From positions 1 through 58,165 of the forward strand of contig NZ_QFNM01000017.1 of assembly GCF_003248455.1 (NCBI RefSeq): DNA of 58,165 nucleotides, written 5' to 3'. Position numbers and translations under genes: made by a program. Below are positions 24,683 through 33,829 of this stretch, in pieces. The notes beneath the pieces are model-generated. The model had not been told where the DNA came from. It worked only from the letters and a program-made list of their open reading frames with translations, and made no database searches. Each line of letters starts with the position of its first letter. Position 1 is the first letter of the stretch. Origin of the DNA: Brevundimonas sp. Its GTDB lineage: Bacteria > Pseudomonadota > Alphaproteobacteria > Caulobacterales > Caulobacteraceae.

Positions 24683-26971
24683 TCAGGCCGCCTCGGCGCG
24701 ATCCTTGAGCACGGTCGCCGGCGCGGCCACCAGGGCCAGCAGTTCGGCGGCGTTGAAGGGTTTGGCCAGGTGATGGTCGGCGCCCGCCGCACGCCCGGCG
24801 GCGACGTGTTCGGGCATGGCGTTGGCGGTCAGCATGACGACGGGGGTGCGCGCCAGGCCCATGGCCGCCTCGTGCAGGCGGATTTCCTGGGTCGCCGTCA
24901 GTCCGTCCATCACCGGCATCTGCATGTCCATAAGCACCAGGTCGAAGGCGCCGGCGCGGAAGGCCTCCAACGCCTGGGCGCCGTCCTCCACCATGACGAT
25001 CTGCGCGGGCGTCTGCGCAAGAATCAATTCGATGACGCGCCGGTTGGTCGGATGGTCGTCCGCCACCAGGACGCGCGTCGACCGCGCGCCGTCGGCGGGT
25101 TCTGGCGCGCCGGCGTCCGCTTTCTGCGGTTGAGGGGCCGCGCACGGCCTGAGCGGAAGCGTCAGTATGAAGGCGGCGCCGCCCCCTGGCTCGCTTTCGC
25201 AATCCAGGTCGCCGCCCATCATGTCGGCCAGCTGGCGGCAGATCGACAGGCCCAGGCCCGACCCGCCGAACCGGCGCGTGATGCCGCCATCGGCCTGTTC
25301 GAATCGGCTGAACAGACGGCTGCGCGTCGCGGCGTCGAAGCCGATGCCGCTGTCCTCGACCGTGAAGCGCAGCACTGGCCGGCCCTCGCGATCCTGACCG
25401 CGCTGGACGATCAGGCCGACGAAGCCCTGGCTGGTGAACTTCACCGCATTGGAGATCAGATTGGTCAGCACCTGTTTGACGCGCACCGCGTCGCCCACCA
25501 CCCAGAGGCCGTCCTCCAGGTCGATGTCGACATGGAAGTCCAGGTGCTTCTGGCGGGCGTTCTCGGCGTAGAGTTGCGCCGCCTCCCGCACCACGGCGGC
25601 CAGTTCGAAGGCGTCCTCGGTCAGTTCCAGCTTGCCCGATTCGACGCGAGCCAGGTCCAGGATGTCGCTGAGCAGGGTTTGCAGCGTCTTGCCCGACGCC
25701 TGCATCAGATCCAGCATCTCGCGCTGTTCGGCGGTCAGGTCGGTCTTGGCCAGGGCCTGGGACAGGCCGATCACCCCGTTCAGCGGGGTGCGGATCTCGT
25801 GGCTCATATTGGCCAGGAACTGGCTTTTGGCGACATTGGCCGCCTCGGCCGCGTCGCGGGCCTCGGCCAGGGCCTGGGCGTCGCGCTTCAGGTCGGTGAT
25901 GTCGTTGCAGACCGTGACGGTGCCGCCTTCGGACGTCCGGCGATCCTGGATGCGCAGCCAGCGGCCGCCGGCCACCCGCTGCTCGCTGCTGGAGGACAGC
26001 TGGCGTCGCGCGGTCATACGTTCGCTGAGCCATTCCTCTTCGCGCCCGGCCGCTTCCTGATAGCGGCCTTCGTCGATGCCGATGCGCAGCGCCTCCCGGA
26101 ACGTCAGGCCGACCGCCAGATGCGGCTCCAGCTCCGGGTTCACCTCGGCGTAGCGGGCGTTCCACAGCACCAGCCGGTCCTTGCTGTCGTAGAAGCCCAG
26201 CCCGTCCGGCATGGCGTCCACCGCCTCGCGAATGCGGCGCAGATCGGTCGAGCGCGAGACATAGGCCATGACGGCCAGCACCCCGCCGACGCCGCAGACC
26301 AGCAGCAACACCACGCCCACCAGCAGGCGCATGGCGGCGGGCGACAGGCCGTGGTCGTGAAGCACGAACGGATCGGGGACAATGGCGATGGCCGCCATGC
26401 CCACGAAATGCAGAACCAGCACCATCAGCGACAGGCCTGTCGCGGTCAGAGCCAGGTTCGCCGGGCCGCCGCGCCGATAGAAGAAGGCGGTCAGGCCGCC
26501 CACAACCATGGCCCCGCCCAGGGATGCCGCGACGAGGCCGGCGTCCCAGTATATGTGGGCCGGACCCTCGATGGCGGCCATGCCGAGATAGTGCATGGCG
26601 CCGACTCCGGCGACCGCGATCGCCGCGGCCATCATCCGCCACGCCCGCCCCTTGCCCCGTTGGATGCAGGCGAAGGTCAGGCCGCTCATGGCCAGGATCA
26701 CCGCCAGCGACGCCAGCGTCAGCCATGGGTCGTAGCGGACAGGCACGCCGGCGATATAGCCCTGCATCGCCACGAAATGGGTCGCCCAGATCGAAAGGCC
26801 GCCCACGACGGCGGCGATGACCGCCGCGCGGCGTCTTGCCGCGCGGTCGCGCGGACGCACCCGCTCCATGAAGCGGATCGAAACGCCAAGACCGACCATG
26901 CAGATCAGCGCAGCCAACAGTGTGATCCGCCAGTCGTGATCGCGCGCAATACAGTAGATGATGCGGTCCAC
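24683..26971 (-). CDS. Hybrid sensor histidine kinase with MHYT membrane sensor
   Basis: A 762-residue inner-membrane kinase. The first ~250 residues have seven membrane helices with the MHYT repeats THFVAMQG, AMHYLGMAA and LHFVGMAA. This sensor domain is proposed to bind copper and sense O2, CO or NO. A PAS-like segment follows (AMPDGLGFYDSKDRLVLWN). The HisKA phospho-site is MSHEIRTPLNGVIGL (His about 391). The HATPase has FRFTVEDSGIGFDA and GSGLGLSICRQL. The receiver domain has VLMDMQMPVMDG. The GTG start follows a strong GGGGAGG. It is divergent from phoR; no phosphotransferase partner is visible. Confidence 0.92.
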   Translation of the reverse strand: MDRIIYCIARDHDWRITLLAALICMVGLGVSIRFMERVRPRDRAARRRAAVIAAVVGGLSIWATHFVAMQGYIAGVPVRYDPWLTLASLAVILAMSGLTFACIQRGKGRAWRMMAAAIAVAGVGAMHYLGMAAIEGPAHIYWDAGLVAASLGGAMVVGGLTAFFYRRGGPANLALTATGLSLMVLVLHFVGMAAIAIVPDPFVLHDHGLSPAAMRLLVGVVLLLVCGVGGVLAVMAYVSRSTDLRRIREAVDAMPDGLGFYDSKDRLVLWNARYAEVNPELEPHLAVGLTFREALRIGIDEGRYQEAAGREEEWLSERMTARRQLSSSSEQRVAGGRWLRIQDRRTSEGGTVTVCNDITDLKRDAQALAEARDAAEAANVAKSQFLANMSHEIRTPLNGVIGLSQALAKTDLTAEQREMLDLMQASGKTLQTLLSDILDLARVESGKLELTEDAFELAAVVREAAQLYAENARQKHLDFHVDIDLEDGLWVVGDAVRVKQVLTNLISNAVKFTSQGFVGLIVQRGQDREGRPVLRFTVEDSGIGFDAATRSRLFSRFEQADGGITRRFGGSGLGLSICRQLADMMGGDLDCESEPGGGAAFILTLPLRPCAAPQPQKADAGAPEPADGARSTRVLVADDHPTNRRVIELILAQTPAQIVMVEDGAQALEAFRAGAFDLVLMDMQMPVMDGLTATQEIRLHEAAMGLARTPVVMLTANAMPEHVAAGRAAGADHHLAKPFNAAELLALVAAPATVLKDRAEAA

Positions 26972-27046
26972 GAGGCCTCCCCTTGCAGGCACTCTGGCTG
27001 AAATGTCTAAAGAAACCGTGCGGCGAAGCTCCCGGAACGCATCAGC

Positions 27047-27064
27047 CTGTCGAAGCGCCGTCAC
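27047..27064 (+). promoter_or_regulatory. Weak Pho box upstream of phoR
   Basis: CTGTCGA-AGCG-CCGTCAC: two 7-bp half-sites with a 4-bp spacer, about 55 bp before phoR. Each half is two mismatches from the CTGTCAT consensus. This would allow PhoB autoregulation of its own kinase. Confidence 0.4.
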
Positions 27065-27118
27065 AAAATCCGTGCAAGGATCGGATATCGCCGTGCATTT
27101 CAAGGTCGCCGCCCGTCC

Positions 27119-28513
27119 ATGCCCTACGAAGTTTCGCCTTCGCCCGTCGCGCCGATGTCCTCTTCGCGACTGTGGACGGTGGGGGCCAGCATCGGCATCG
27201 CCATCCTGATCCTGGTGGTGCTGGCGATCCTGCACCCCGAACTTGCGGGTTGGCTGCTCGGCGGCGCGCTGATCGTGGCGGCGTCGGCCTGGCTTTTGAA
27301 CATGCCGGGCGCGGCCGACGCCGCGCCGGCGGCGACGGACGGCGTGGCCGCCGACGCGCCGAACGATCCGGCCGCCGGGGACCTGCTGGACCGGGTATTC
27401 GAGGCCTTGGACGATCCGGTCCTGGTCGTCAGCGGCGGAGAGCCCGACGACATCGCCGGCCGGCGGATCGTGATGGCCAACGGCGCGGCGCGCGAACTGT
27501 TGCGCATCCAGCGCCAGGGCGCCCTGCTGGTCCAGGTCATCCGCGAACCCGGCGTGCTGGAGGCGGTGGACGAGGCCTTGTTCGGCGGCGCGTCCCGCAC
27601 CACCGACTACGCCACCGGCGGCCAGAGGGATCGCCGCTGGCGGGCCTGGACCCGCCCCCTGGCGGTTCATGACACCGCGGCGCCGGGCGCATCCATGGCG
27701 CTGCTGGTCCTGCGCGACGAGACCGACGCGCGACGCATCGAGATGATGCGGGTCGACTTCCTCGCCAACGCCAGCCACGAGCTTCGAACGCCCCTGGCCT
27801 CGCTGAGCGGCTTCATCGAAACCCTGAAGGGGCACGCTCGCGACGATGTGGCGGCGCGCGACCGTTTCCTGGACATCATGTCGGCCCAGGCGGATCGGAT
27901 GGGGCGGCTGGTCGCGGACCTGCTGTCGCTGAGCCGCATTGAATTGAACGAGCATATTCCGCCTTCGGGTCGGGTCGATCTGGACCGCGCCGCCTCGGAC
28001 GTGGTCGACGCCGTCAGCGTGCTGACGCGCGAAAAGGAGATCGCCGTCGTCCTGGATCGGGGGGAGGCGAGGGCTTCGGTCAACGGAGATCGCGACGAAA
28101 TCCTGCAGGTCGTGCAGAACCTGCTCGACAATGCGGTCAAATATTCGTCGCGCAACGGCGCGGTGGAGATTTCCGTCCGGTCCGACCTGTCGTTCGACGA
28201 GGCCTGGGCCTCGCGGATGCCGGGCGCGACGCGCCTTCCGCTGGTCACGCCGGACCGGACGGCCGGCGTGCTCTATGCGGCCGTCACCGTACGCGATCAT
28301 GGCCCCGGCATGGCGCGCGAGCACCTGCCGCGCCTGACCGAGCGCTTCTACCGCGTCGAGGGCCAGAAGAGCGGCGAGCGTCAGGGCACGGGCCTGGGCC
28401 TGGCCATCGTGAAACACATCATGAACCGCCACCAGGGCGGTCTGGTCGTGGAAAGCGCGCCGGGCATGGGCGCGGCCTTCACCGCCTGGTTCCCTCAACC
28501 CGAGCGGCGATAG
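27119..28513 (+). CDS. phoR: Phosphate-regulon sensor histidine kinase PhoR
   Basis: A 464-residue membrane histidine kinase. Two hydrophobic helices near the N-terminus (about 20-60, IGIAILILVVLAIL) lie before a PAS-like domain. The dimerisation domain has FLANASHELRTPLASLSGFI (His about 220). The HATPase has QNLLDNAVKYSS, VRDHGPGM and GTGLGLAIVKHI. Context decides the name: pstCAB, phoU and phoB follow in order. It phosphorylates PhoB when phosphate is scarce and is held off by the Pst/PhoU complex. Confidence 0.95.
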   Translation: MPYEVSPSPVAPMSSSRLWTVGASIGIAILILVVLAILHPELAGWLLGGALIVAASAWLLNMPGAADAAPAATDGVAADAPNDPAAGDLLDRVFEALDDPVLVVSGGEPDDIAGRRIVMANGAARELLRIQRQGALLVQVIREPGVLEAVDEALFGGASRTTDYATGGQRDRRWRAWTRPLAVHDTAAPGASMALLVLRDETDARRIEMMRVDFLANASHELRTPLASLSGFIETLKGHARDDVAARDRFLDIMSAQADRMGRLVADLLSLSRIELNEHIPPSGRVDLDRAASDVVDAVSVLTREKEIAVVLDRGEARASVNGDRDEILQVVQNLLDNAVKYSSRNGAVEISVRSDLSFDEAWASRMPGATRLPLVTPDRTAGVLYAAVTVRDHGPGMAREHLPRLTERFYRVEGQKSGERQGTGLGLAIVKHIMNRHQGGLVVESAPGMGAAFTAWFPQPERR

Positions 28514-28544
28514 GCCGGAGCCGGGCGAAGCCGTCGGATCGTCG

Positions 28545-28562
28545 CTGTCACCCAACTGTCAC
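28545..28562 (+). promoter_or_regulatory. Pho box in front of pstC
   Basis: CTGTCAC-CCAA-CTGTCAC: two perfect 7-bp direct repeats 11 bp apart, one base from the E. coli CTGTCAT consensus. A possible -10 (TAATCC) begins 10 bp downstream. It lies in the 153-bp gap between phoR and pstC and should bind phosphorylated PhoB to induce pst genes. Confidence 0.82.
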
Positions 28563-28666
28563 GGACCCGTCTTAATCCGCTGACCATTCGCGGGCAGTAG
28601 TCGCGCCGCGTCGGTCCCGGTGTTCGGGGCCGCACGCCGATTCGCGCGCGTCGCTTCGGACTTCGA

Positions 28667-30097
28667 ATGATCTGGATTTATCTGCTGATCCTCATGGCGC
28701 TGAGCGCGGCCGCCTTCTTCGGCGGTCGCGAGCTGGCGCGCCGCCGGTCGGTCGGCGCCAAGCCCCATTCCCGCCCCGGCCAGCACGGCGCCTACGCCCT
28801 GATCTGGGTCGCGGCGCCCGCCCTTCTGGTGTTGATCCTGGCCTCGGTCTTCTCCGCCCCGCTGCAACGCCAACTGACGGCTTCGGGCGCGCCGGAGGCT
28901 GTCGCCGCGCTGGAGCCCTTCCGCCGCGACGCCTTCTTCGCCGACGCCCACCGGGTCGGGCGTGGCGAGCCGGCCTTGCAGATCTGGGAGCGGCCCCTGG
29001 CCGAACAATTGCCGGTCGAGGCGCGCCGCATGGTCCGCATCGAACGCCTGCTGGCGTGGGGCGGAGGCTCGGCCGCCATCCTGGCCGCCATCCTGGGCGG
29101 TCTGTTCGCCCTGACCCAGATCAAGCCCGGGACGCGCGCCCGCAACCGGGTCGAGGGCTGGATCTACGGCGCCCTGTTCGTCTGTTCGGCCATCGCCATC
29201 CTGACCACCCTGGGCATCATCGCCTCCCTGGCCTTCGACAGTTTCCGCTTCTTCCAGAAGGTGCCGATCCTCGACTTCCTGTTCGGAACACAGTGGAGTC
29301 CCCAGATCGCGATCCGCGCCGACCAGGTGGGGTCGTCCGGCGCCTTCGGGGCCGTGCCCCTGTTCGCCGGCACCCTGCTGATCATGGTCATCGCCATGTG
29401 CGTGGCGGCGCCCATCGGCCTGCTGTCGGCGGTCTATCTGTCGGAATACGCCAGCCGCACGACGCGGGCCGTCATCAAGCCGCTGCTGGAGATTCTGGCC
29501 GGGGTGCCGACGGTGGTCTACGGCTTCTTCGCCGCCCTGACGGTCGGGCCGATCCTGCGGGTGTTCTTCAACGAGATCGGCCTGTTCCTGATCGGCGGTC
29601 CTCTGGACGGACTGGGTCAGTATCTGGCCCTGGTTCAGAACCAGATGGCGCTGACCGCCGGCGCCGTCATGGGCATCATGCTGATCCCCTTCGTGTCGTC
29701 CCTGTCCGACGACATCCTGAACGCCGTGCCGCAGAGCTTGCGCGACGGCTCCTTCGCCATGGGCGCCACCAAGTCCGAGACGGTCAAGCGCGTGCTGCTG
29801 CCCGCCGCCCTGCCGGGCATCGCCGGCGCCCTGCTGCTGGCCGTGTCGCGCGCCATCGGCGAAACCATGATCGTGACCATGGCCGCGGGCCTGGCCGCCA
29901 ACCTGACCTTCAATCCGCTGGACACGGTGACGACCGTCACGGTTCAGATCGTGACCCTTCTGACCGGCGATCAGGAGTTCAACAGCGCCAAGACCCTGTC
30001 GGCCTTCGGCCTGGGCCTGACCCTGTTCCTGGTGACGCTGGCGCTGAACATCGTCGCCCATCGGATCGTCCAGACCTATCGGGAACAATATGACTGA
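28667..30097 (+). CDS. pstC: Phosphate ABC transporter permease PstC
   Basis: A 476-residue permease of the high-affinity phosphate importer. It is longer than E. coli PstC (about 320). The N-terminal 190 residues carry two or three extra membrane helices and a soluble segment. The core permease begins around FGTQWSPQIA and includes LSEYASRTTRAVIKPLLEIL and the EAA-type loop PQSLRDGSFAMGATKSETV, which contacts PstB. Its end overlaps pstA by eight bases. Together with PstA it forms the channel; no pstS is present in this cluster. Confidence 0.95.
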   Translation: MIWIYLLILMALSAAAFFGGRELARRRSVGAKPHSRPGQHGAYALIWVAAPALLVLILASVFSAPLQRQLTASGAPEAVAALEPFRRDAFFADAHRVGRGEPALQIWERPLAEQLPVEARRMVRIERLLAWGGGSAAILAAILGGLFALTQIKPGTRARNRVEGWIYGALFVCSAIAILTTLGIIASLAFDSFRFFQKVPILDFLFGTQWSPQIAIRADQVGSSGAFGAVPLFAGTLLIMVIAMCVAAPIGLLSAVYLSEYASRTTRAVIKPLLEILAGVPTVVYGFFAALTVGPILRVFFNEIGLFLIGGPLDGLGQYLALVQNQMALTAGAVMGIMLIPFVSSLSDDILNAVPQSLRDGSFAMGATKSETVKRVLLPAALPGIAGALLLAVSRAIGETMIVTMAAGLAANLTFNPLDTVTTVTVQIVTLLTGDQEFNSAKTLSAFGLGLTLFLVTLALNIVAHRIVQTYREQYD

Positions 30098-31394
30098 CGC
30101 GACCCCCGATCGGATCGACGGCGCATCCGCCAACGGGCGGCTGGAGCGGCTGCGCGCGGGCCTGAAGCGTCGTCACGCCAAGGAAACGCGCTTCAAATGG
30201 TATGGCCGCCTGGCCATCGCCGCCGCCATGCTGTTCCTGGCGGTCCTGTTGGTCCGCATCGTCGAACAGGGGCACACGGCCTTCTACACCCACACGGTGA
30301 CGGTGCCGGTCTATATGGACCCCGCCCGCATCGACCGCGCCTATCCGCAAGGCTCCAACTTCGAGCAGATGGCCGCCGAGCAGCAGTTGCAGCGCATGGG
30401 CGTCGTCGACGACGCCCTCGGAACCAACGCCGCCCAGATGAAGCGGCTGTTCTCGTCGGAGCTGAAGTTCGTCGCCGCCGACCTGGTCGCCAAGCGGGGC
30501 GAGGTCATCGGCGAGACCGTGCCCCTGGCCGCGCCGCTTTCGGACGACGCCGACCTGTATCTGAAGGGCGAAATCTCCAGCGACACGCCGGAAGACCAGC
30601 GCCGCCTGACCGACCAGCAGATCGCCTGGCTGGACAAGATGAAGGCCGACGGAGTCGTCGGCGCCCACTTCAACACCGCTTTGTTCACCAATGGCGATTC
30701 CACCCAGCCCGAGATGGCCGGAGTGCTGGGCGCCGTCGTCGGTTCGGCCCTGATGCTGATGGTCACGGCCCTGATCGCCATTCCTCTGGGCGTCGGCGCG
30801 GCCATCTGGCTGGAAGAGTTCGCGCCCAAGAACAAGCTGACGGACATCATCGAGGTCAACATCAACAACCTCGCGGCCGTGCCGTCGATCGTCTACGGCT
30901 TGCTGGGTTTGGCCCTGTTCATCAACTGGATGCATCTGCCGCGCGCCAGCCCAATCGTCGGCGGCCTGGTCCTGGCCTTGATGGCCCTGCCGACCCTGGT
31001 CATCGCCACCCGTTCGGCGCTGAAGGCGGTGCCGCCGTCGATCCGCGAGGCGGCGCTGGCCATGGGCGCCTCGAAGACCCAGACGGTGTTCAGCCATGTC
31101 CTGCCGCTGGCCATGCCCGGCGTCATGACCGGCGCCATCATCTCCATGGCCCACGCCCTGGGCGAGACCGCGCCCCTTCTGCTGATCGGCATGGTCAGCT
31201 TCGTGCCGGGCGTGCCGCACGCCATCGACCAGCCGGTCGGGGCGCTGCCGTCGCTGATCTACATCTGGGAGAACGCCTCGGAGCGGGCCTTCCACGAACG
31301 CACCGCCGCGGCGATCATCGTCCTGCTGGTCTTCATGATCATCATGAACGCGGCGGCCATCATCCTGAGGCGGCGCTTCGAGCGTCGGTGGTAA
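30090..31394 (+). CDS. pstA: Phosphate ABC transporter permease PstA
   Basis: A 434-residue permease, longer than E. coli PstA (about 296). After the first helix (AIAAAMLFLAVLLVRIVEQG) it has an added ~150-residue, probably periplasmic, segment (DUF3333-like: TVTVPVYMDPARIDRAYPQG and on). The core then starts at GAVVGSALMLMVTALIAIPL and has the EAA loop PPSIREAALAMGASKTQTVF. It overlaps pstC at the start and is followed four bases later by pstB. Confidence 0.95.
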   Translation: MTDATPDRIDGASANGRLERLRAGLKRRHAKETRFKWYGRLAIAAAMLFLAVLLVRIVEQGHTAFYTHTVTVPVYMDPARIDRAYPQGSNFEQMAAEQQLQRMGVVDDALGTNAAQMKRLFSSELKFVAADLVAKRGEVIGETVPLAAPLSDDADLYLKGEISSDTPEDQRRLTDQQIAWLDKMKADGVVGAHFNTALFTNGDSTQPEMAGVLGAVVGSALMLMVTALIAIPLGVGAAIWLEEFAPKNKLTDIIEVNINNLAAVPSIVYGLLGLALFINWMHLPRASPIVGGLVLALMALPTLVIATRSALKAVPPSIREAALAMGASKTQTVFSHVLPLAMPGVMTGAIISMAHALGETAPLLLIGMVSFVPGVPHAIDQPVGALPSLIYIWENASERAFHERTAAAIIVLLVFMIIMNAAAIILRRRFERRW

Positions 31395-31398
31395 GAGA

Positions 31399-32349
31399 AT
31401 GAAATTCCGTATTTTCCGCTCCGCCGAGGACCAGACGGGCGCCGGGCCGGCCGATCCCACCCAGACGCCGCGCATGGGCGGCCAGGTCCTGCCCGAGGTC
31501 GCGCCCGCGTCCGACGCCGCGCCCGCCGAACCGCGCGTGGAAGACGCGACCCCCGTCGCCGCGCCGACCGTCGTCGACACCCCGCCGACCGGACCGATCA
31601 AGATCGCCGCACGCGACGTCTCGGTCTTCTACGAAGGCAAGCAGGCGCTTTACGACGTCTCGCTGGACATCCCGGACAAGACGGTCACGGCCCTGATCGG
31701 CCCGTCTGGCTGCGGCAAGTCGACCTTCCTGCGGACCATGAACCGCATGAACGACACCATCGCCGGAGCGCGCGTCACCGGCCGCATCGCGATGGACGAC
31801 GAGGACATCAACGACCGCTCCATCGACCCGGTGCTGCTGCGCGCCCGCGTCGGCATGGTGTTCCAGCGTCCGAACCCCTTCCCCAAGTCGATCTACGAAA
31901 ACGTCGCCTACGGCCCGAAAATCCACGGCCTGGTCTCGTCCAAGTCCGAGATGGACGGCGTGGTCGAAAGCGCCCTGAAGCGCGCGGGCCTGTGGGAGGA
32001 GGTCGCGGACCGTCTGCAATCGTCGGCCATGGGCCTGTCGGGCGGTCAGCAGCAGCGTCTGGTCATCGCCCGCGCCATCGCGGTGAACCCCGAGGTCATC
32101 CTGATGGACGAGCCCTGCTCGGCCCTGGACCCCATCGCCACGGCGCGGATCGAGGAGCTGATCGACGAACTGCGCGAGCGGTTCTGCATCGTCATCGTCA
32201 CCCACTCGATGGCCCAGGCCGCGCGGGTGTCGCAACGCACCGCCTTCTTCCATATGGGCCGTCTGGTCGAGACGGGCGACACGGAAGACATCTTCCAGAA
32301 CCCGCGCGAACGGCGCACCCTCGACTACATCACGGGACGCTTCGGCTAA
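31399..32349 (+). CDS. pstB: Phosphate ABC transporter ATP-binding protein PstB
   Basis: A 316-residue ATPase. About 60 Ala/Pro-rich residues precede the usual PstB, which starts near IKIAARDVSVFYEGKQALYD. Walker A is GPSGCGKST (about 100), the signature LSGGQQQRL, and Walker B VILMDEPCSALDP. The C-terminal FHMGRLVETGDTEDIFQNPR is typical of PstB. It powers phosphate import and forms part of the signalling complex that restrains PhoR. The N-terminal extension could be an annotation issue, but no start codon with a better ribosome-binding site is obvious. Confidence 0.96.
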   Translation: MKFRIFRSAEDQTGAGPADPTQTPRMGGQVLPEVAPASDAAPAEPRVEDATPVAAPTVVDTPPTGPIKIAARDVSVFYEGKQALYDVSLDIPDKTVTALIGPSGCGKSTFLRTMNRMNDTIAGARVTGRIAMDDEDINDRSIDPVLLRARVGMVFQRPNPFPKSIYENVAYGPKIHGLVSSKSEMDGVVESALKRAGLWEEVADRLQSSAMGLSGGQQQRLVIARAIAVNPEVILMDEPCSALDPIATARIEELIDELRERFCIVIVTHSMAQAARVSQRTAFFHMGRLVETGDTEDIFQNPRERRTLDYITGRFG

Positions 32350-32353
32350 TCCG

Positions 32354-33079
32354 ATGAACCAGCACACCGTCAAAGCCTATGGCGACGAACTGAACCAGAT
32401 CACGGCCGAGGTCGCCCGCATGGGCGGCCTGGCCGAGGCCCAGGTCGCGGACGCCATCGATTCCGTCGCCCGGCGCGACATCGCCCTCGCCCGCGCGGTG
32501 GTCGAGCGCGACCTGAAGTTGGATGCGCTTCATCGCGACATCGAGAAGAAGGCCATCCGCCTGATCGCCCTGCGCCAGCCGGTCGCCAGCGACCTACGTC
32601 GCACCCTGGGCGCCATGAAGATCGCCACCGACCTGGAGCGCACCGGCGATCTGGCCAAGAACATCGCCAAGCGCGCCCTGATCCTGGCCGAGGGCGCGCC
32701 GATGCAGCCCCTGACCCGCTCCATCGAACGAATGGGGCGGCTGGTCTCCACCCGCCTGCGCGACGTGCTGGACGCCTATACGGCCTCCGAACTGGATCGC
32801 GCCGTCGCCGTCTGGCAGACCGACGACGAGGTGGACGAGCACTACAACGCCCTGTTCCGCGAGCTTCTGACCTACATGATGGGCGATCCGCGCACGATCG
32901 GCGCCTGCACCCACCTGCTGTTCATGGCCAAGAACCTGGAGCGGATCGGGGATCACGCGACCAATATCGCCGAGACCGTCCATTACGAGATCACCGGCGA
33001 GGAAATCCTGGGCGAGCGCCCGCGCGCCCAGCCGACGGCCGAGGACTCCGATCCGACGCCCAACCTTTCCACGCACTGA
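32354..33079 (+). CDS. phoU: Phosphate signalling protein PhoU
   Basis: A 241-residue all-helical regulator with the two three-helix PhoU repeats: VAREDIALARAVVERDLK-like in the first half and LERIGDHATNIAETV in the second, with metal-binding acidic motifs (ERTGDLAKNIAKRA). It links PstSCAB to PhoR, damping PhoB phosphorylation when phosphate is plentiful. It lies four bases after pstB and 20 before phoB. Confidence 0.96.
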   Translation: MNQHTVKAYGDELNQITAEVARMGGLAEAQVADAIDSVARRDIALARAVVERDLKLDALHRDIEKKAIRLIALRQPVASDLRRTLGAMKIATDLERTGDLAKNIAKRALILAEGAPMQPLTRSIERMGRLVSTRLRDVLDAYTASELDRAVAVWQTDDEVDEHYNALFRELLTYMMGDPRTIGACTHLLFMAKNLERIGDHATNIAETVHYEITGEEILGERPRAQPTAEDSDPTPNLSTH

Positions 33080-33099
33080 CCCGAGCCCGGAGACCCGAC

Positions 33100-33792
33100 G
33101 TGCAGCCCTATATCCTTGTGATGGAAGACGAGGACGCGCTGGCGACCCTGCTTCAATACAATCTGGAAAAGGAAGGCTACGACGTCACCGTCGCCGCCGA
33201 CGGCGAGGAGGGGATGCTGCAGATCGACGAGCGGCTGCCCGATCTGGTGCTGCTGGATTGGATGCTGCCCAAGCTGTCGGGCATCGAGGTCTGCCGGCGC
33301 ATCCGGGGCAAGGCCGAGACGCGCAACCTGCCGATCATCATGCTGACCGCGCGTGGCGAGGAAAGCGACCGCGTGCGCGGTCTGGACACCGGCGCCGACG
33401 ACTATCTGACCAAGCCCTTCTCGATGGTCGAACTGATCGCCCGCATCCGCGCGGTGCTGCGCCGCATCCGGCCCGGTCTGGCCGACGACCGGCTGAACCA
33501 CGGCGACATCATCATCGACCGCGTCTCGCACCGGGTGAAGCGCGACGGCAAGGAGGTTCACCTGGGGCCGACCGAATTCCGCCTGCTGGACCATTTCATG
33601 CAGCATCCCGGACGGGTGTTCAGCCGCGAGCAGCTGCTGGACGCGGTCTGGGGGTCGGACGTCTATGTCGAGGCCCGCACCGTGGACGTCCATGTCGGCC
33701 GCCTGCGCAAGGCCCTGTCCATCGGCGACGACAGCGCCAACCCGATCCGCACTGTCCGCTCGGCCGGCTATTCGCTGGACCTGGAAGGCTGA
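33100..33792 (+). CDS. phoB: Phosphate-regulon response regulator PhoB
   Basis: A 230-residue OmpR-type regulator. The receiver domain has the acidic pocket MEDEDA, phospho-Asp in LVLLDWMLPKLSG (about residue 52) and Lys in DDYLTKPFSM. The winged-helix DNA-binding domain has LGPTEFRLLDHFMQHPGRVF and RTVDVHVGRLRKAL. It binds Pho boxes such as that before pstC. The start is GTG. The cluster order phoR-pstCAB-phoU-phoB matches that of Caulobacter. Confidence 0.97.
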   Translation: MQPYILVMEDEDALATLLQYNLEKEGYDVTVAADGEEGMLQIDERLPDLVLLDWMLPKLSGIEVCRRIRGKAETRNLPIIMLTARGEESDRVRGLDTGADDYLTKPFSMVELIARIRAVLRRIRPGLADDRLNHGDIIIDRVSHRVKRDGKEVHLGPTEFRLLDHFMQHPGRVFSREQLLDAVWGSDVYVEARTVDVHVGRLRKALSIGDDSANPIRTVRSAGYSLDLEG

Positions 33793-33795
33793 GAG

Positions 33796-33822
33796 AAAAA
33801 AGGACGGGCCATCAGGCCGCCC
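33796..33822 (-). terminator. Terminator after hslO
   Basis: On the minus strand GGGCGGCC, loop TGAT and GGCCCGTCC (one bulged C) are followed by TTTTTT. It sits between the converging phoB and hslO stops; on the plus strand no T run follows. Confidence 0.55.
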
Positions 33823-33829
33823 TCTCGAT

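Noticed and set aside
24770..27001. 743-codon plus-strand frame over the hybrid kinase
   Set aside because: Shadow frame; the minus strand has complete HisKA, HATPase and receiver motifs.
26972..28555. Extension of the hybrid kinase frame upstream of its GTG
   Set aside because: The extra residues are antisense to phoR; GTG at 26971 has a strong ribosome-binding site and starts the MHYT region.
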